A stretch of DNA of 64,000 bases, taken from Charina bottae. Its lineage: Eukaryota; Chordata; Lepidosauria; Squamata; Charinaidae. The stretch covers positions 69,107,414-69,171,413 of the forward strand of contig JALMGJ010000002.1 in the NCBI GenBank assembly GCA_023362775.1. Direction: 5' to 3'. The notes beneath the pieces are model-generated. The model worked only from the letters and a program-made list of their open reading frames with translations. It had not been told where the DNA came from and ran no database searches. A program made the position numbers and the translations under genes. Below are positions 21,326 to 32,900 of the stretch, one piece after another (within the stretch, counting starts at the first letter, position 1; every line of letters begins with the position of its first letter).

Positions 21326-21621
21326 CTGTAGCTTCTCAGAAAGTCCATTGAGTTTTTGAATCTCCTTCATATTTCCCCAAAACAGCTTGAAGACACTTGA
21401 TTTGATGGGTTAAATCAATGTGAAGATAGAACTTGAAGATTCAATTCAAAAGAGCGATTCGATCAAATCACCTTAAATTATATCACTCCTTTGAAACTTT
21501 GCACAGTTTTACCATTTCCCTGATTATATCACACCAAACTACAGAAAAGACCCAAGTCTTCACACTCTAGCGAATATCGTTCTGATAGCCTCTTCTTCCT
21601 GCCTCTGATTAATGTCTAGGT

Positions 21622-21740
21622 TTGTTTGTTTGTTTGTTTATTTATTTATTGAATTTCTATAACTGCCCATCTCCCCCTCAAGAAGGGACTCTGGGCGGTT
21701 CACGGCATAATATCAATAAAATACAATAAAAACAATAATA
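21622..21740 (-). mobile_element. CR1/L2-like LINE 3' terminus
   Basis: Minus strand: GAACCGCCCAGAGTCCC ... GAGGGGGAGATGGGCAGT, then an (AAAT)n(AAAC)n tail. Upstream is an A-rich ATACAATAAAA-type 3' UTR, as in the copy at 25.8 kb. Confidence 0.82.
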
Positions 21741-23100
21741 CAAATACAAATACAATAAAAATACAATAAAATCCAAGTGGTAGGTGGTTCTTAAAGTGAT
21801 GTTGAATATATTTAAAATATTTTAGATATTTAAGGCGGCTCTAGGGAAATGTTTTTCTCTGCAGCCCTCAGCTGGATCTGGCCCATTTTCAAACTTAATC
21901 TTTATTTGGCTGGTTTCTCCTGCCACACCAAATTTGGTCCCATTCTGTCCAGTTTTCAGAGAATTATCTTGCTGATAGATCGACAGAGTCTCAAATCCCT
22001 TTACATAATTTCTCTCCAACATTCCATTGGATTGGAAAGAATAAAAAGGGGGCAAAAGAAAATGCACTAGCAGATGTTGAACTCTCGTGTCTGAATCATT
22101 AGGAGAGATGGAGAGTGAGGAAATGAACACTGAACTGCCAGAATAACTTATGGGCTTGGCACACTAGGGAGCAAGGCTGGTAAATGAATTCCAGGTTGAT
22201 AGGGTAGCTATTAAATATTTTTCTGTGCTTGAACAGAAGTCCTTTGTCTCTAATTACTGAACAATGTTAAAGGGGTTGGAATGTATTTAAACTCTATTGT
22301 TTGCCATTAAAAGGGGGAATTTTTTTCTTCCTTTCTTTCCTCCTCTTCTTCTTTTTACATGCTCATTAGTTCAATACATTTCAAGAGAAAGCAGAACGGC
22401 TCAGTGGATTAATCACTGTCCTTGAGAAATAAGAAAAAGGTGATTCATTTTAATGCATGTAGAGGTGGGAAAGAGAATGAGAAGCAAGTGGCCATCAACT
22501 TGCTTGGACAGATTGAAAGTAGAAAGAAGGGTGGGTCATGCAAAGTCTTTTCATTACAGCAAGATATTCAGGGGCAAATTGAGTGGATGCACCAGGGAGA
22601 GCAAAGGCCACAGGAGAGCCAGGGCTTTAGTCTTGCAAATCTTCATAATCCCTGATCTGCCTCAGCAAAGACATTCACAGATGCTTCACAGGACACCTGC
22701 CAGTCGCTAAATCATTATCCCTGTCATAGAATGCGTCACTTCCTTCAGCTGAAGAAATGGGGCAGAATTTGTAAGCAGCACCCTGAGCCACTTTTTCATT
22801 GAACTCCAGGGAGCTAAAGGCAATTTAAGGAAATATTAATCCTTTGCTGCCCTCAATTCCTGCACATACCTGCTGAGTATAAGTACACATGGCTGAGGGC
22901 CGACTAGCAAAAGGAATTACTGACTATGGGGGGTAAGAGCATTATGAGAGAAGAATGACGTGCATAAAGTCCACATCACAACTCTATCTGGATGATTGAA
23001 ATAAATCCAGAGGAACCCCTTCCTTTTATATTTTACTAGCATTAATTTTCTGTTTTAAGTATGGTTGGAATAATGGTTAAAGCTAGATAAATGCAGAGGT
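21741..23100. other. Unique DNA, nothing recognised
   Basis: About 1.4 kb without a supported gene or repeat. Confidence 0.4.
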
Positions 23101-23103
23101 TTT

Positions 23104-23105
23104 AC

Positions 23106-23160
<55 letters not shown>

Positions 23161-23161
23161 C
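23104..23161. repeat. (CA)n(GA)n compound microsatellite
   Basis: About 17 CA units run directly into about 11 GA units. Confidence 0.95.
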
Positions 23162-23962
23162 AGATCAGTACAAATTGTCAAGCATAAAAATTGACATTGT
23201 TTGAAGTTTGGATGGTTATGACATAATTCAGAAAAGGGCTGTTTTCTGAGATCCACTAAGCCTATCTAATTGTGTTGGATTGTATCTCTTATTTCCAAAC
23301 AGTGAAAAGTTCCTGGACCGGTCATAAAAAATTAATATGATAGGATTGTCCACCATTTGAAAAGGAATTAGTTGATGAAGTATCTGGCTTTAGCAATATT
23401 AAAAGAAACTGACATTTCTCTGAAGAGTTAGATGCCTTACCTTTTAATGAAGAAAAGTTGCTATTCATTGTAAAAAGGAAATGAGTTTAATACTTTCCTT
23501 TTCATAGCTTTGGGAATATGAATGAAGAAATAGTCCTTACTGCAGAGCCAAAATGGGTTTGCGAACATGAGCATATTCAAGTCCCATCTGTAATGCTGGA
23601 GAGCCAACTGTAATATTACTTGTGTCTATTATAGATAGGAGGAATCCGTAAGGGTTTCATTCTGAAATACAAATCATCTGCTAACTCTGGATACCAAGCA
23701 GGAAAATTGTAGTTCTTCTCCTCCTCCAACATTAAATATGACATTGAAATGATCACTTATCAGCGAAATACCTTCCCCATAACAAATGGGAAAGGATTTA
23801 AATCTGCAATTAAAGTTTTAGTTCACTAATCTACTTATATCAAATTACGTAACACCCACAGTTTTCATTCTTTATCTCACCTGCTCCTGTAAAGAAAGGC
23901 CATGGTTATTACAGTTTTATAGCTGCAGGACAGAGGGCAAGAGACGCTGTACATGTCTGCGT
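23162..23962. other. Unique DNA, nothing recognised
   Basis: No supported feature. Confidence 0.4.
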
Positions 23963-23963
23963 G

Positions 23964-23965
23964 TG

Positions 23966-24011
<46 letters not shown>
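23964..24011. repeat. (GC)n(CA)n microsatellite
   Basis: A short TGTGCGCGCGC lead-in followed by about 20 CA units. Confidence 0.95.
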
Positions 24012-24015
<4 letters not shown>

Positions 24016-24075
24016 TCTAGGAAATCCATATCTAGGATTGTCCGTAAGTGAGCATTTCAGTCCAACATTATTATA

Positions 24076-26010
24076 ACAAATTCGCTCTAAGTTGGACTCT
24101 CAGCGTGAGGCAGAGTCTGAGGAGACACCCGGGGAACGTACTTACCATATTATCTGGGAGCAGTTTGATCCAGTTGGTCCTGAGGAAGTGGACAGGGTCC
24201 TCCAGACTGTGAATGCCACCACCTGCCAATTAGATCCTTGTCCCTCCTGGCTGGTGAAAGCAGCCCGGGAGGTGACTTGTGGTTGGGTCCAAGCGATGGT
24301 AAATACATCCTTGAGAGAGGGATGTAGAGGGGGTGTTTCCGGCAGCTTTTAAGGAAGTGCTGGTGCACCCCCTCCTCAAGAAGCCATCGCTGGACCCCAC
24401 TATACTGGATAATTTTCGTCCAGTCTCCCACCTCCCCTTTTTGGGGAAGGTGGTTGAGAAGGTGGTGGCGTTGCAACTCCAGAGGATTCTGGAGGAAACG
24501 GATTATCTGGACCCCAGGTTTCAGGCTGGGTCATGGGATGGAAACTGCATTGGTCGTGCTTATGGATGATCTTTGGCGGGAGCGAGATGGAGGCAGTGCA
24601 TCCATTCTCGCTCTTCTTGACCTCTCAGCGGCATTCGATACCGTCGACCACGGTATCCTTCTGGGTCGGCTCAAGGAGTTGGTGGTGGGCGGCGCGGTTT
24701 TGCGCTGGTTCACCTCCTTCCTCCAGGGCCGATCCCAGTTGGTGTTAATAGGGAGTGAGAGATCTGACCCACGGGCCCTTCTCTGTGGGGTGCCGCAGGG
24801 TTCGGTGCTCTCACCGCTCCTTTTTAACATCTACATGAAACTGCTGGGTGAGATCATTCGTCACCACGGGCTGAAGTATCATCAATATGCAGATGATACT
24901 CAGTTATACATCTCCATCCCGGGTGAAGTAAGTGATGCAGTGACCACTCTGTCCAAGTGCCTGGGGGCTTTAGGGGTCTGGATGGGGAAAAACAGGCTTC
25001 AGCTAAACCCTGGTAAGACAGAGTGGCTGTGGATTAACGGCCCCTCAGTTTCTGGGAATTTGTCATCTTTAGTTCTGGATGGGGTTGCACTTCCCCAGAC
25101 AGACCCAGTGCGTAACTTGGGGGTCCTCCTGGACTCACGACTCCTGCTCGAAGAGCAGGTGGCAGTCGTGGCCAGGAGGGCCTTTGCTCAACTTCGTGTT
25201 GTGCGCCAGTTGCGCCCTTTCCTGGACCGAGAGGCCCTTTGAACAGTCACTCATGCCCTGGTTGTCTCCAATATAGATTACTGTAATGCGCTCTACATGG
25301 GGCTATCCTTGAAGAATATCCGGAAGCTACAGCTGGTACAGAATGCAGCCGCGCAGGCAGTTTTAAGTGTACCAAGATCGACACATGTAACACCTCTGCT
25401 CCGTGAGCTGCATTGGATGCCAGTTTGCTTCCGGGTCCAATTCAAGGTGTTGGTCATTACCTTTAAAGCCCTACATGGCATGGGCCCAGGTTATCTGAGG
25501 GACCGCCTCATCCCCATTACATCGTCCCGTCCTACCCTATCTTGCAGGGAGGGCTTGCTATGGACCCCCTCTATGAAAGAGTTCCATCTAGCGGGGTCTA
25601 GGAGGCGAGCCTTCTCTGCAGCGGCACCTGCCCTATGGAACATTCTTCCCCCAGAGATAAGACAGATTCCTTCACTCCTGGACTTCAGAAAAAATTTGAA
25701 AACCTGGCTCTGTGAGCTCGCCTGGGGCAAGAGGGAAAGTGGTCAAGCTTGGGGATGGCTGATTGCTTGAGCCTCCCGAAATATTTTAAACAGACTTCAG
25801 CAGCAAGGCAAACCATCTGCCACTTGGTTTTAATTTTAATTTTAATTTTAATTATATTTATTATATTTATTGTATTTTATTTTATTGTGTTTTTATGTTG
25901 TTGTATTATTGTTGTGATTGTGAACCGCCCAGAGTCCCTCCTTGAGGGGGAGATGGGAGGTCGTAGATATTTAATAAATAAATAAATAATAATTTAATAA
26001 ATAAATAAAT
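24076..26010 (+). mobile_element. CR1/L2-like LINE, 1.9 kb 3' part
   Basis: The longest LINE of this family in the window. It is 5'-truncated: the endonuclease is missing and the sequence starts before the RT. The 3' UTR (about 25771-25980) is TTTAATT/TTATTT-rich and contains the hairpin GTGAACCGCCCAGAGTCCC ... GGGGGAGATGGGAGGT, then the (AAAT)n tail to about 26010. It serves as the local reference for recognising the 3' fragments elsewhere in the window. Confidence 0.92.
24092..25770 (+). pseudogene. LINE ORF2 reverse transcriptase, broken
   Basis: The reading frame changes twice: near 24330-24340 (VFPAAFKEVLVHPLLKKPSL and DNFRPVSHLPFLGKVVEKVV lie in the second frame) and near 24520-24530. 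The third frame carries LDLSAAFDTVDHGILL (RT motif A), GVPQGSVLSPLLFNIYM (motif B) and YHQYADDTQLYISI (catalytic YADD), then NPGKTEWLWI and PVRNLGVLLDSRL. A single TGA at 25240-25242 interrupts DREAL / TVTHALVVSNIDYCNALYMG. The C-terminal block (LQLVQNAAAQAV; LWNILPPEIRQIPSLL) ends at 25770. Catalytic residues are present, but the lesions leave it inactive. Antisense frames over it are shadows. Confidence 0.93.
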
Positions 26011-26981
26011 GAAAGTGATTCTTCAGCTCTTTTCAAACATTCAGTACCATGGGTTAGAGCAATATGGGGGACTAATCGTGCCCTTTGAAACATGATCTTT
26101 CAGACTGACACCATCATACATCAGCAGGGGTGAACAGCTGTCCCTGAAGAGCTGGTTCTGTGCTGACCATTTCACACATTTGATACTCATAAAGTACAAA
26201 ACTCCTGAAGTGGCCTTCTTCATACTAGAACACTTATAGATGTAATAATTTGCTACATGTCCACCCCTAATCTATCAAGACTTCCTATCTTGCTGGGTTT
26301 TTTTTATTTATTTTTTAACTAAGCTGAACCATTTTTAAGTGTAAGATTAATTTTGGAGTAATTCTGGAGTCAGGTGGCTTCTAAATTTACTAAATAAATA
26401 AACAAATATATTCATTCTAGAATCAAGCTCAGAATTAAAAATACATACATTACTCAGTTTTCAAGTACATTTCAGAATGTGTTTGTGCAGTTTGCTTAAG
26501 TGGTAGCAAGTACTCCTCTTGCCTTTGTTAAGTAATTAACTTGAGCACTGAGGAAAATAATAATCTATGACAAGAACAGCTAGAATAGTTGGAGAAAGCA
26601 AGTCTATAATGTGGGTGGGGGGTGGGGAGTCATACAAATACCTCTCAGCACCCCATTTGTAGCCCAAAGAGCCCTCCCAGAATGGGTGAAAGTAACATAT
26701 TCAGATCTGATTTTTTTAACAAAAAATTGGTGGGAGAATGTTGTTCGGCTGATGTTGTTCCTGATCATTTTAGATGTGGCAAGGATTGTGCAAGCAAATG
26801 TAGGAACACAGTATTGGCGGTACAATATGGAGACACAGTATGCAGAACTAAAGATACACAAGTCACTGATCCAAAGTTGGGGTGGAAAGAAAGAAAGCCC
26901 ATCATCCAAAGCATATAGTTTGTTCTCAAGATTATTCACTCCTCTATGATCAGGCAGAGTCGGCATTTTTCAGAACCCATT
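26011..26981. other. Unique DNA, nothing recognised
   Basis: Overlapping short frames exist on both strands at 26600-26970, but none resembles a known family. Confidence 0.4.
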
Positions 26982-27009
26982 CACCCACCCACCCACCCAC
27001 CCACCCATC
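26982..27009. repeat. (CACC)n microsatellite
   Basis: About six CACC units at the 5' edge of the LINE fragment that follows. Confidence 0.9.
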
Positions 27010-27362
27010 CAGGTCCCATCCATCAAGCAGCACCATTTGATGGGAGCTAGGAAGTGGGCTTTTGCTGCCATAGCACCTGTCCTCCCTGAGACCTATCTGC
27101 CCCCACCCTGGCTGGGTTCAAAAATGCTCTGGAAACCTGGCTCTTTCCTTAGGCCTTGATCTAGACTGGCTGGTGGGTCCGGTGTGCTGAACTGTTTTTA
27201 GAAGGAACAGTCTTTCTTCTTCCAGATGACTGTGGAGTTTTTTACTTGTATCTTTTCTCCTGTATCTTTTTAAAATAATGATGTTATTAGTGTATGCTGC
27301 CCAGAGTCATCATGGAGTCAAGCAGCCTTAAAATTTAACAAACAAACAAGAAACAAATAAAA
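27010..27362 (+). mobile_element. CR1/L2-like LINE 3' end
   Basis: Translation of 27010-27150 shows a degenerate GARKWAFAAIAPVLPETYLPP block, corresponding to RRAFSAAAPALWNILPPE in the 24-kb copy. The 3' UTR and the hairpin (CTGCCCAGAGTCATCATGG) follow, then an (AAAC)n/(AAAT)n tail. Confidence 0.78.
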
Positions 27363-27495
27363 TAGGTCCCCCATCTCAAGTACTGAGTGCAGGATTCATG
27401 TGGAATTTATTCCAGTCCCTTGCTGTTTTATCCTTTGGCCTATTCTTCATTTTTAAACTTTTTTTTAAGGGCTTCAATAATAATCTCAGCAGGTG

Positions 27496-27716
27496 ACATC
27501 ATCTGGCCAACCTTGTTTGGGCTTTGAAGCTAAGCAGAGACAGGCCTGGTGACTACTTAGATAGGAGACCACCAGGAAATCCCAGGGCTGTAGGATAGAC
27601 TGGGAAATGAGGAAAACATCCCAGAGGAGGGCCACGGCAAACCACTTTTGTTCTGCTGCCAAGAAAGTGACATGAAGCCATGGCCATGAAGTCACAAGAG
27701 GCCTTGCCTTTGCATT
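27496..27716 (+). mobile_element. 5S-rRNA-derived SINE
   Basis: GGGCTTTGAAGCTAAGCAGAG-ACAGGCCTGGTGACTACTTAG, ATAGGAGACCACCAGGAAAT and CCCAGGGCTGTAGG follow the 3' half of 5S rRNA closely, including the internal promoter boxes. The body has GGCCACGGCAAACCAC. The tail ends AAGTCACAAGAGG. It is the best-preserved of the three 5S SINEs here. Confidence 0.85.
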
Positions 27717-28688
27717 TTAACAACTAAAATACTAAGGCTCAGATCCACCAAACTTAACATTTGTTCGATTTTTTTCTTCCACTGCTACAGTACTGAGCAC
27801 AGTAGAAAAACTAGCCCAGGAACTGCCTGCCAAAATGGCATTCTGTTGGAGAGGCATCTTTCATCTTATGCTTTCCAAATGGGTTAAAGGCTATTTCCCC
27901 TAATAATCAACAAGCCAAGAGAGTTTGAGAATTTAAACCCAACATATCTGGAGGGAATTAGATGGAGGAGGGCTGAGATACAACTACTGTTGCATGCTTA
28001 TTTTGGCCTTCCCTCAAGGTAGCTGAGTATGAACTCTCCTTCCCCCACTGCAGAACCAGTAGTTACACTTAGTTGTCTTGTGAGTATCTGGTCCTCTCTA
28101 TGTCCCTACTTTGACAGCTCAGTATCCAATGGGGATGGAGAAGCATAGCCCATCATGAAACGTGGAAGTCGTGTGCTTGACTCACAGCACTTCAACGAAT
28201 GCCCAAGCCCTAGCTGAGGCCACAACTTCATATTGAGCATCAGCTATTTGCTTGTAGGAGAAACACATCAGAAACTTTGCAGTTCTGGTGTGTGCAATAT
28301 ACCAGTTTGATGTTTCAGTCATTTCACTGAGGGAATCTGAGGAGAACAAAAGATCCTCCGAATTTCACAGAACATCTTATTCTGAGGTGACAGAAGTGAC
28401 AGTGAAGGGTACCTAATTATCCAGGGCTTCTCCTCCTCAGGTTTTGCCACCGCAGCCTTGGATTGTACATATCACCAGCTTCCTTCAACAAGCAAGCCTT
28501 TGGAACTTCCACTGTAGTCCTGTGCAGTCAAAAAGAAGCAATATGTCTCTGGAAAAAAAGTTTCCTTTTTAATGGGCTGGCTTGCATCATCCTAACAACA
28601 TCCCGGCTTAAAGTTAAGATTCTCTCCCAGATGGATAAAAAATCAGCCATGGTAGTACAAATGGAGTTGTAATTTCTCTCAGCAATAT
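27717..28688. other. Unique DNA, nothing recognised
   Basis: No supported gene or repeat in this ~970-bp stretch. Confidence 0.4.
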
Positions 28689-28689
28689 G

Positions 28690-29035
28690 TCTTTTTTATT
28701 TCCCAATTTTATTTATTTCCAAATTTAAGGGGTGCCCAACTCCTTGATGACTCTGGTGGCTGACAAATAGAAAAGAAAAACAACATATGGAGATACACAT
28801 AAAGAAGAACCCTGGCACACCAGGCCATTCAGCAGTCATAACAAGCAAAACCAAACCAAAAATGGGCCTCCCAACCACCCTGTTCATCCCCAGGCCTGGG
28901 AGAACAAACAGTTAAGAAACCAGTTTTTAACAGAAACTGTTAAAAACCAGTTTCCCAAATGTCCCAAGGCTGGGAGCCACATGGATCTCTGGGGGGACAT
29001 CATTCCAGAGAGTAGGTGCTGCAACAGAATCTTGC
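28690..29035 (-). mobile_element. CR1/L2-like LINE 3' end, old
   Basis: On the minus strand, 29030-28970 corresponds to the ALWNxxPPE block (ACTCTCTGGAATGATGTCCC). 28770-28700 is the 3' hairpin and A-rich tail (CCAGAGTCATCAAGGAGTTG, GGCACCCCTTAAATTTGGAA, ATAAATAAAA). Divergence is high. Confidence 0.65.
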
Positions 29036-29180
29036 TTAACATCTTTTACAACAGCATCGTTAACTTTGTTGTTGGAAGGAGACATTGGGATGTGAGTGAG
29101 GACAGACTAGGTGAGGTTTATAATTCCTGTTAAGTGCAGGAAACACTTTGGGTATCTTAAAGTAATTTCAAATGGTGAGT

Positions 29181-29248
29181 TAATGGTGACTGCCCAGGGT
29201 CCCTCCTTGTGAGGGAGATGGGCGGGATATAAATATGATAAATGAATA

Positions 29249-29287
<39 letters not shown>

Positions 29288-29290
29288 AAT
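29181..29290 (+). mobile_element. CR1/L2-like LINE 3' terminus with (AAAT)n
   Basis: GACTGCCCAGGGTCCCTCC followed by TGTGAGGGAGATGGGCGGGATATAAAT (spread over 29190-29236), then about ten AAAT units. Confidence 0.83.
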
Positions 29291-29334
29291 TCTTGTCCTC
29301 CTTCCAAAGGGGAGGGACTCCATCTTTGCCCTTA

Positions 29335-29656
29335 AAACGTAAAGGTTCCCCCCGCACATTTGTGCAGTCGTGTCCGACTCTAGGGGCCGGTGCTCATCTC
29401 CGTTTGTTAGCCGAAGAGCCAGCGTTGTCCGAAGACACTTCCACAGTCATGTGGCCGCATGACACGCGTGGAACACTGTTACCTACTCACTGAAGTGGTA
29501 CCTATTAATCTACTTGCATTTGCATGATTTCAAATTGCTAGGTTGGCAAGAGCTGGAGCTAGTGCGGGAGCTCACTCCGTCACGCGGGGCTAGGGATTCG
29601 AACCTCTAAACTTGCAATCTTCCGATCGTCTTACCCGCTGAGCCACCACGCCCCAT
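29335..29656 (-). mobile_element. Sauria-type tRNA-derived SINE, copy 4
   Basis: Minus-strand box A (TGGCTCAGCGGGTAAGAC), box B (GAGGTTCGAATCCC) and a BovB-like 3' end (AGAGTCGGACACGACTG). A 13-bp target duplication, ATCTTTGCCCTTA, flanks it at 29322-29334 and 29657-29669. A short deletion removes the segment that reads CAGGCTTGTC between the boxes in copies 1 and 2. Confidence 0.93.
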
Positions 29657-29847
29657 ATCTTTGCCCTTAGAGGCATAAAAACTGGACTTTACTTGCACAG
29701 ATTTACACAGCTTCCTCTACTACTGTGAGTGGGTTGTTAGGTTAAGATGATACAGCAGAGTGTGCTGAGTGGGTTAGGGTCAGGGTGAACTCCGCCCAAA
29801 GATATTCATGGGGCTTGGGAGGCACATCTCAAAGCATTAGGTCAGTC

Positions 29848-29942
29848 TTCTCCAGCCTGGTGTCCCCCGGAGGTCTAGGTGTATTTCCATTTATGGTCTT
29901 TGACCTCTGATGGGCAGCAGCAGCTTGGGGAAGGTTGTTTTA
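29848..29942. mobile_element. Foldback MITE remnant
   Basis: CTTCTCCAGCCTGGTGTCCC at the left and GGGCAGCAGCAGCTTGGGG followed by AAGGTTG at the right form imperfect inverted arms of the same type as those at 2.5 and 43.3 kb. Confidence 0.45.
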
Positions 29943-32900
29943 GGTTTGAAATAAGCACGTGAAGCAGATAGCAACAGACCAAAGAATATAGAAGAACAAG
30001 TCAGCACTCCACACAGGAGATCAAGGAGCAGAATTGGGACAGGAATGTGTCACAGAGGATGGGACCAGACATGCAGTCGAGTTTCCACCAGTAGGTGCGA
30101 ATGTCCTATGTACAATAGCGTGTAGCTGGGGCTGATGAAAACACTGCGATTCTATAAATCCAGCAGCCTCCAAATCTGAACTCCTATTAGTTTTTCTAAT
30201 AGCAGGCAGAAACTAAGATTCCATACAGCTAATGAACACATTTTACGAGAAAGAATCCCCGCAGAAGTGTCCCTGACATCTTCGTTTACACCAAATGAGT
30301 TAGCAGTGATTGATGTTGTTCAAATGAACACCAAAGGAATTAATGATTAGGACCATTATTTTAAAGCTCTCCCTCCCCCCCCCCCTCAAAAAAAGCAAGT
30401 GAGAAAGAGAGGGAGAAAAGCAGAAGAAAACAATTAGAGGCCTCCGGTGCTTATCGTTCACAGTATACTTCCTGCAACGATCACAGATGATATTATGCTT
30501 ATTAATCAACTCTGGGATGGGGAAATATGCATAACGAACACGTATCCATGCAAGAATTAATAAAGACTTCCCTTATTTACGGAGTAATACTTTTTTTTTC
30601 TTTTTTGTTGTTGTTGCTGCTGCTGCTGCTGCTTTGTAACTGACCCCGTTCCATTGGCTAGGAGAAGGCTTAGAGGTCATTTGTTTAAAAATTAAAACAA
30701 ATCAATGAACATTGTAGCCATACCCTTAAATTTGCTTGACTTTCATGCATTTGTTATAGTAACAACAAGCCTAGTATTCTGTCTATCCTTTCTGTGACCT
30801 TTCTTTATCTTCATAGGCCTTTCTCCACTTGTACCACATAATGGCACAAACCTGCCCCGGTAACCTTTTTTCTTTGGCTGTGTCCCCATGGTGTTGTCTT
30901 CACCTTGTCCCCTGACCCTTCAGGAAGAACAACCAGCTGCAAGATGTGTAGAGTTTGGCCCGGAGAGGATGGGATCAGCTGGGCACTTACTGGATATTTT
31001 AGCTTGATATGTAACTTGGAACAGTTCTGAATAAGGCATGTATCAACTAAGGCTGTAAATGATATACAAATGTTTGGTCAATTCATTATTTGGCTGTATG
31101 TATATGTGTATATAGACACCCATACACAGACCCACTACAATGTACAGTACTTATGAACACAATAAGCTTCCTGTTGGATCCTCTTTAGAATGGAGAGAAA
31201 TTAGGTTGATTCACATTTAAACATGAAGTAATCTAATTTACACTTCCTGAACTAATACATGAAAGAGAATGCAATTAGCTTTGGTTTTTGACAAACATAT
31301 TTTAGAATATAGTTCTCTTCATAAAAATGCATACATATACAGTAGCTATCAAATATAATATAAGGCTAACTAGGTACAAACATGCATAATGATTTTCATG
31401 TAATATAAATGTGTGCACCAAAACACTTACACATTTTTATACAGACTTTAAAAGTGCACAAATCAGTCAGAAAGCTGGCGGACATGTTTACAGAAGCTCC
31501 TTTTAGTATCTGGGTGAAGCTGACCTGGCACTTCAAAGAGAAGCATTGTTTCAGTCCAAGACACCAATCTGAAGGAGGTTTTCAACTGAACCTTCGTTGG
31601 ACTGAAGCAGCACTTGGAAGTTGTGCCCAGGCCTAGAAGAGGGGCTATGGAGGTTTCTATACTGCTTGCAAAAAGCTCCACTGATCAGCTGCAAACCAAT
31701 GTAATGTTCCTGCCAGTGATAATCAATCAATGCAACATTCTGGTGGTAGAGGAAGACATGGAGACCCTGCTTTCCCTTGAGGGGGCCCAGAATTGGGTCC
31801 ACACAGATATCAGTCTGAAGGCACCTGAACATTTTTCTCTCCACTTGTACAAATATAAATCTTAATAATCACCGTGCATCATAAGGGGGGAATAAAAGAG
31901 CAACCAATACTCCTGCTTTGGCTGATGACAATATTTTCAGTAGTAGCAGCAGATCGGTCACTTTGCCCAACCTGTCCCCTTTTGGATTCCACCAAAGAGC
32001 ATACATTGATTTAATCTAGCAATCAGACTGTCCAAATCAGTTCAGCTTTAGAGTCATTCCTGCAAACATATCCTCTCCTATAGGGAGATGTTGTCACAGT
32101 CTGCCTAGTAGGGTCATATCTCATAGGTTGATTCACCAAGCAATCTCCTGTTCCCTAGTGAAAAGCGCCCCATCCTTTTGATTTGCATCCAGGCCAACAA
32201 AAATGTGGATGGAAGCTCAGAATGGGATTGGCCATTCCCCATCCCAATTCTTCCTGATGCTTTATTTTAGGTAGAAGGAGAAGAAGTATTTTATTTATTT
32301 ATACACTTTATTGGCTGACAGATTGTACATACTTTGAGGCTGTCCTTGGTCAGTGCTGGAGAAAAGAGGAAAACTAATTTTAACATCAGTAGAGCTAAGG
32401 ACCACTGAACCTTTCTCACTCATGGGCTGGGGATGATCTGATGGGAATGTCATCAGGACACAGCAGAAAAAAAAGATGTTTTCAGGGAACATTGGTGCCA
32501 TAGTTAAGTGCCAATAGGGACACAAAGTTTCTCTGCTTGAGATGAACTTGCAATGCAGCACTTCATTTCAGGGAATGTCCCTGTTACAAACTGTCATCGA
32601 TCCACAACACTGTTTTAAATGCATCTGTGTGATTGTTTCATTTTTTCCAATTTTCTTTAAAAAAAATCAGCAAGCACCTTTTTTATATGGTGGGGAGGAT
32701 GCAGCTCCTAGTTGTATTCTAAATCTGGCAGAAGTCAATCATATAAGAACCTGGCGGGCGTGAACGCTTGCTCTTGATTGCAAATAGACAAGATGAGGTA
32801 TAAATGATTTTAAATAAATAAATCACATTTTGAAAGACAAACCCATTTGTTCAACTGGGTAAGCTTGGAGGAGAATTAACTGAAATATTCTGGAGAGGCT

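Noticed and set aside
22378..22420. A SINE-like head (GGCTCAGTGGATTAATCAC)
   Set aside because: Box A resemblance only. No box B, body or tail follows.
24531..24830. Antisense 99-codon frame in the 24-kb LINE
   Set aside because: It mirrors the RT coding strand and has no independent support.
27496..27716. Candidate 5S rRNA gene
   Set aside because: Only the 3' half is recognisable, it is diverged, and it is fused to a SINE body.
31409..31865. Overlapping frames on both strands, considered as a LINE or gene remnant
   Set aside because: Neither strand shows RT, endonuclease or other recognisable motifs, and no 3' hairpin or tail is present.
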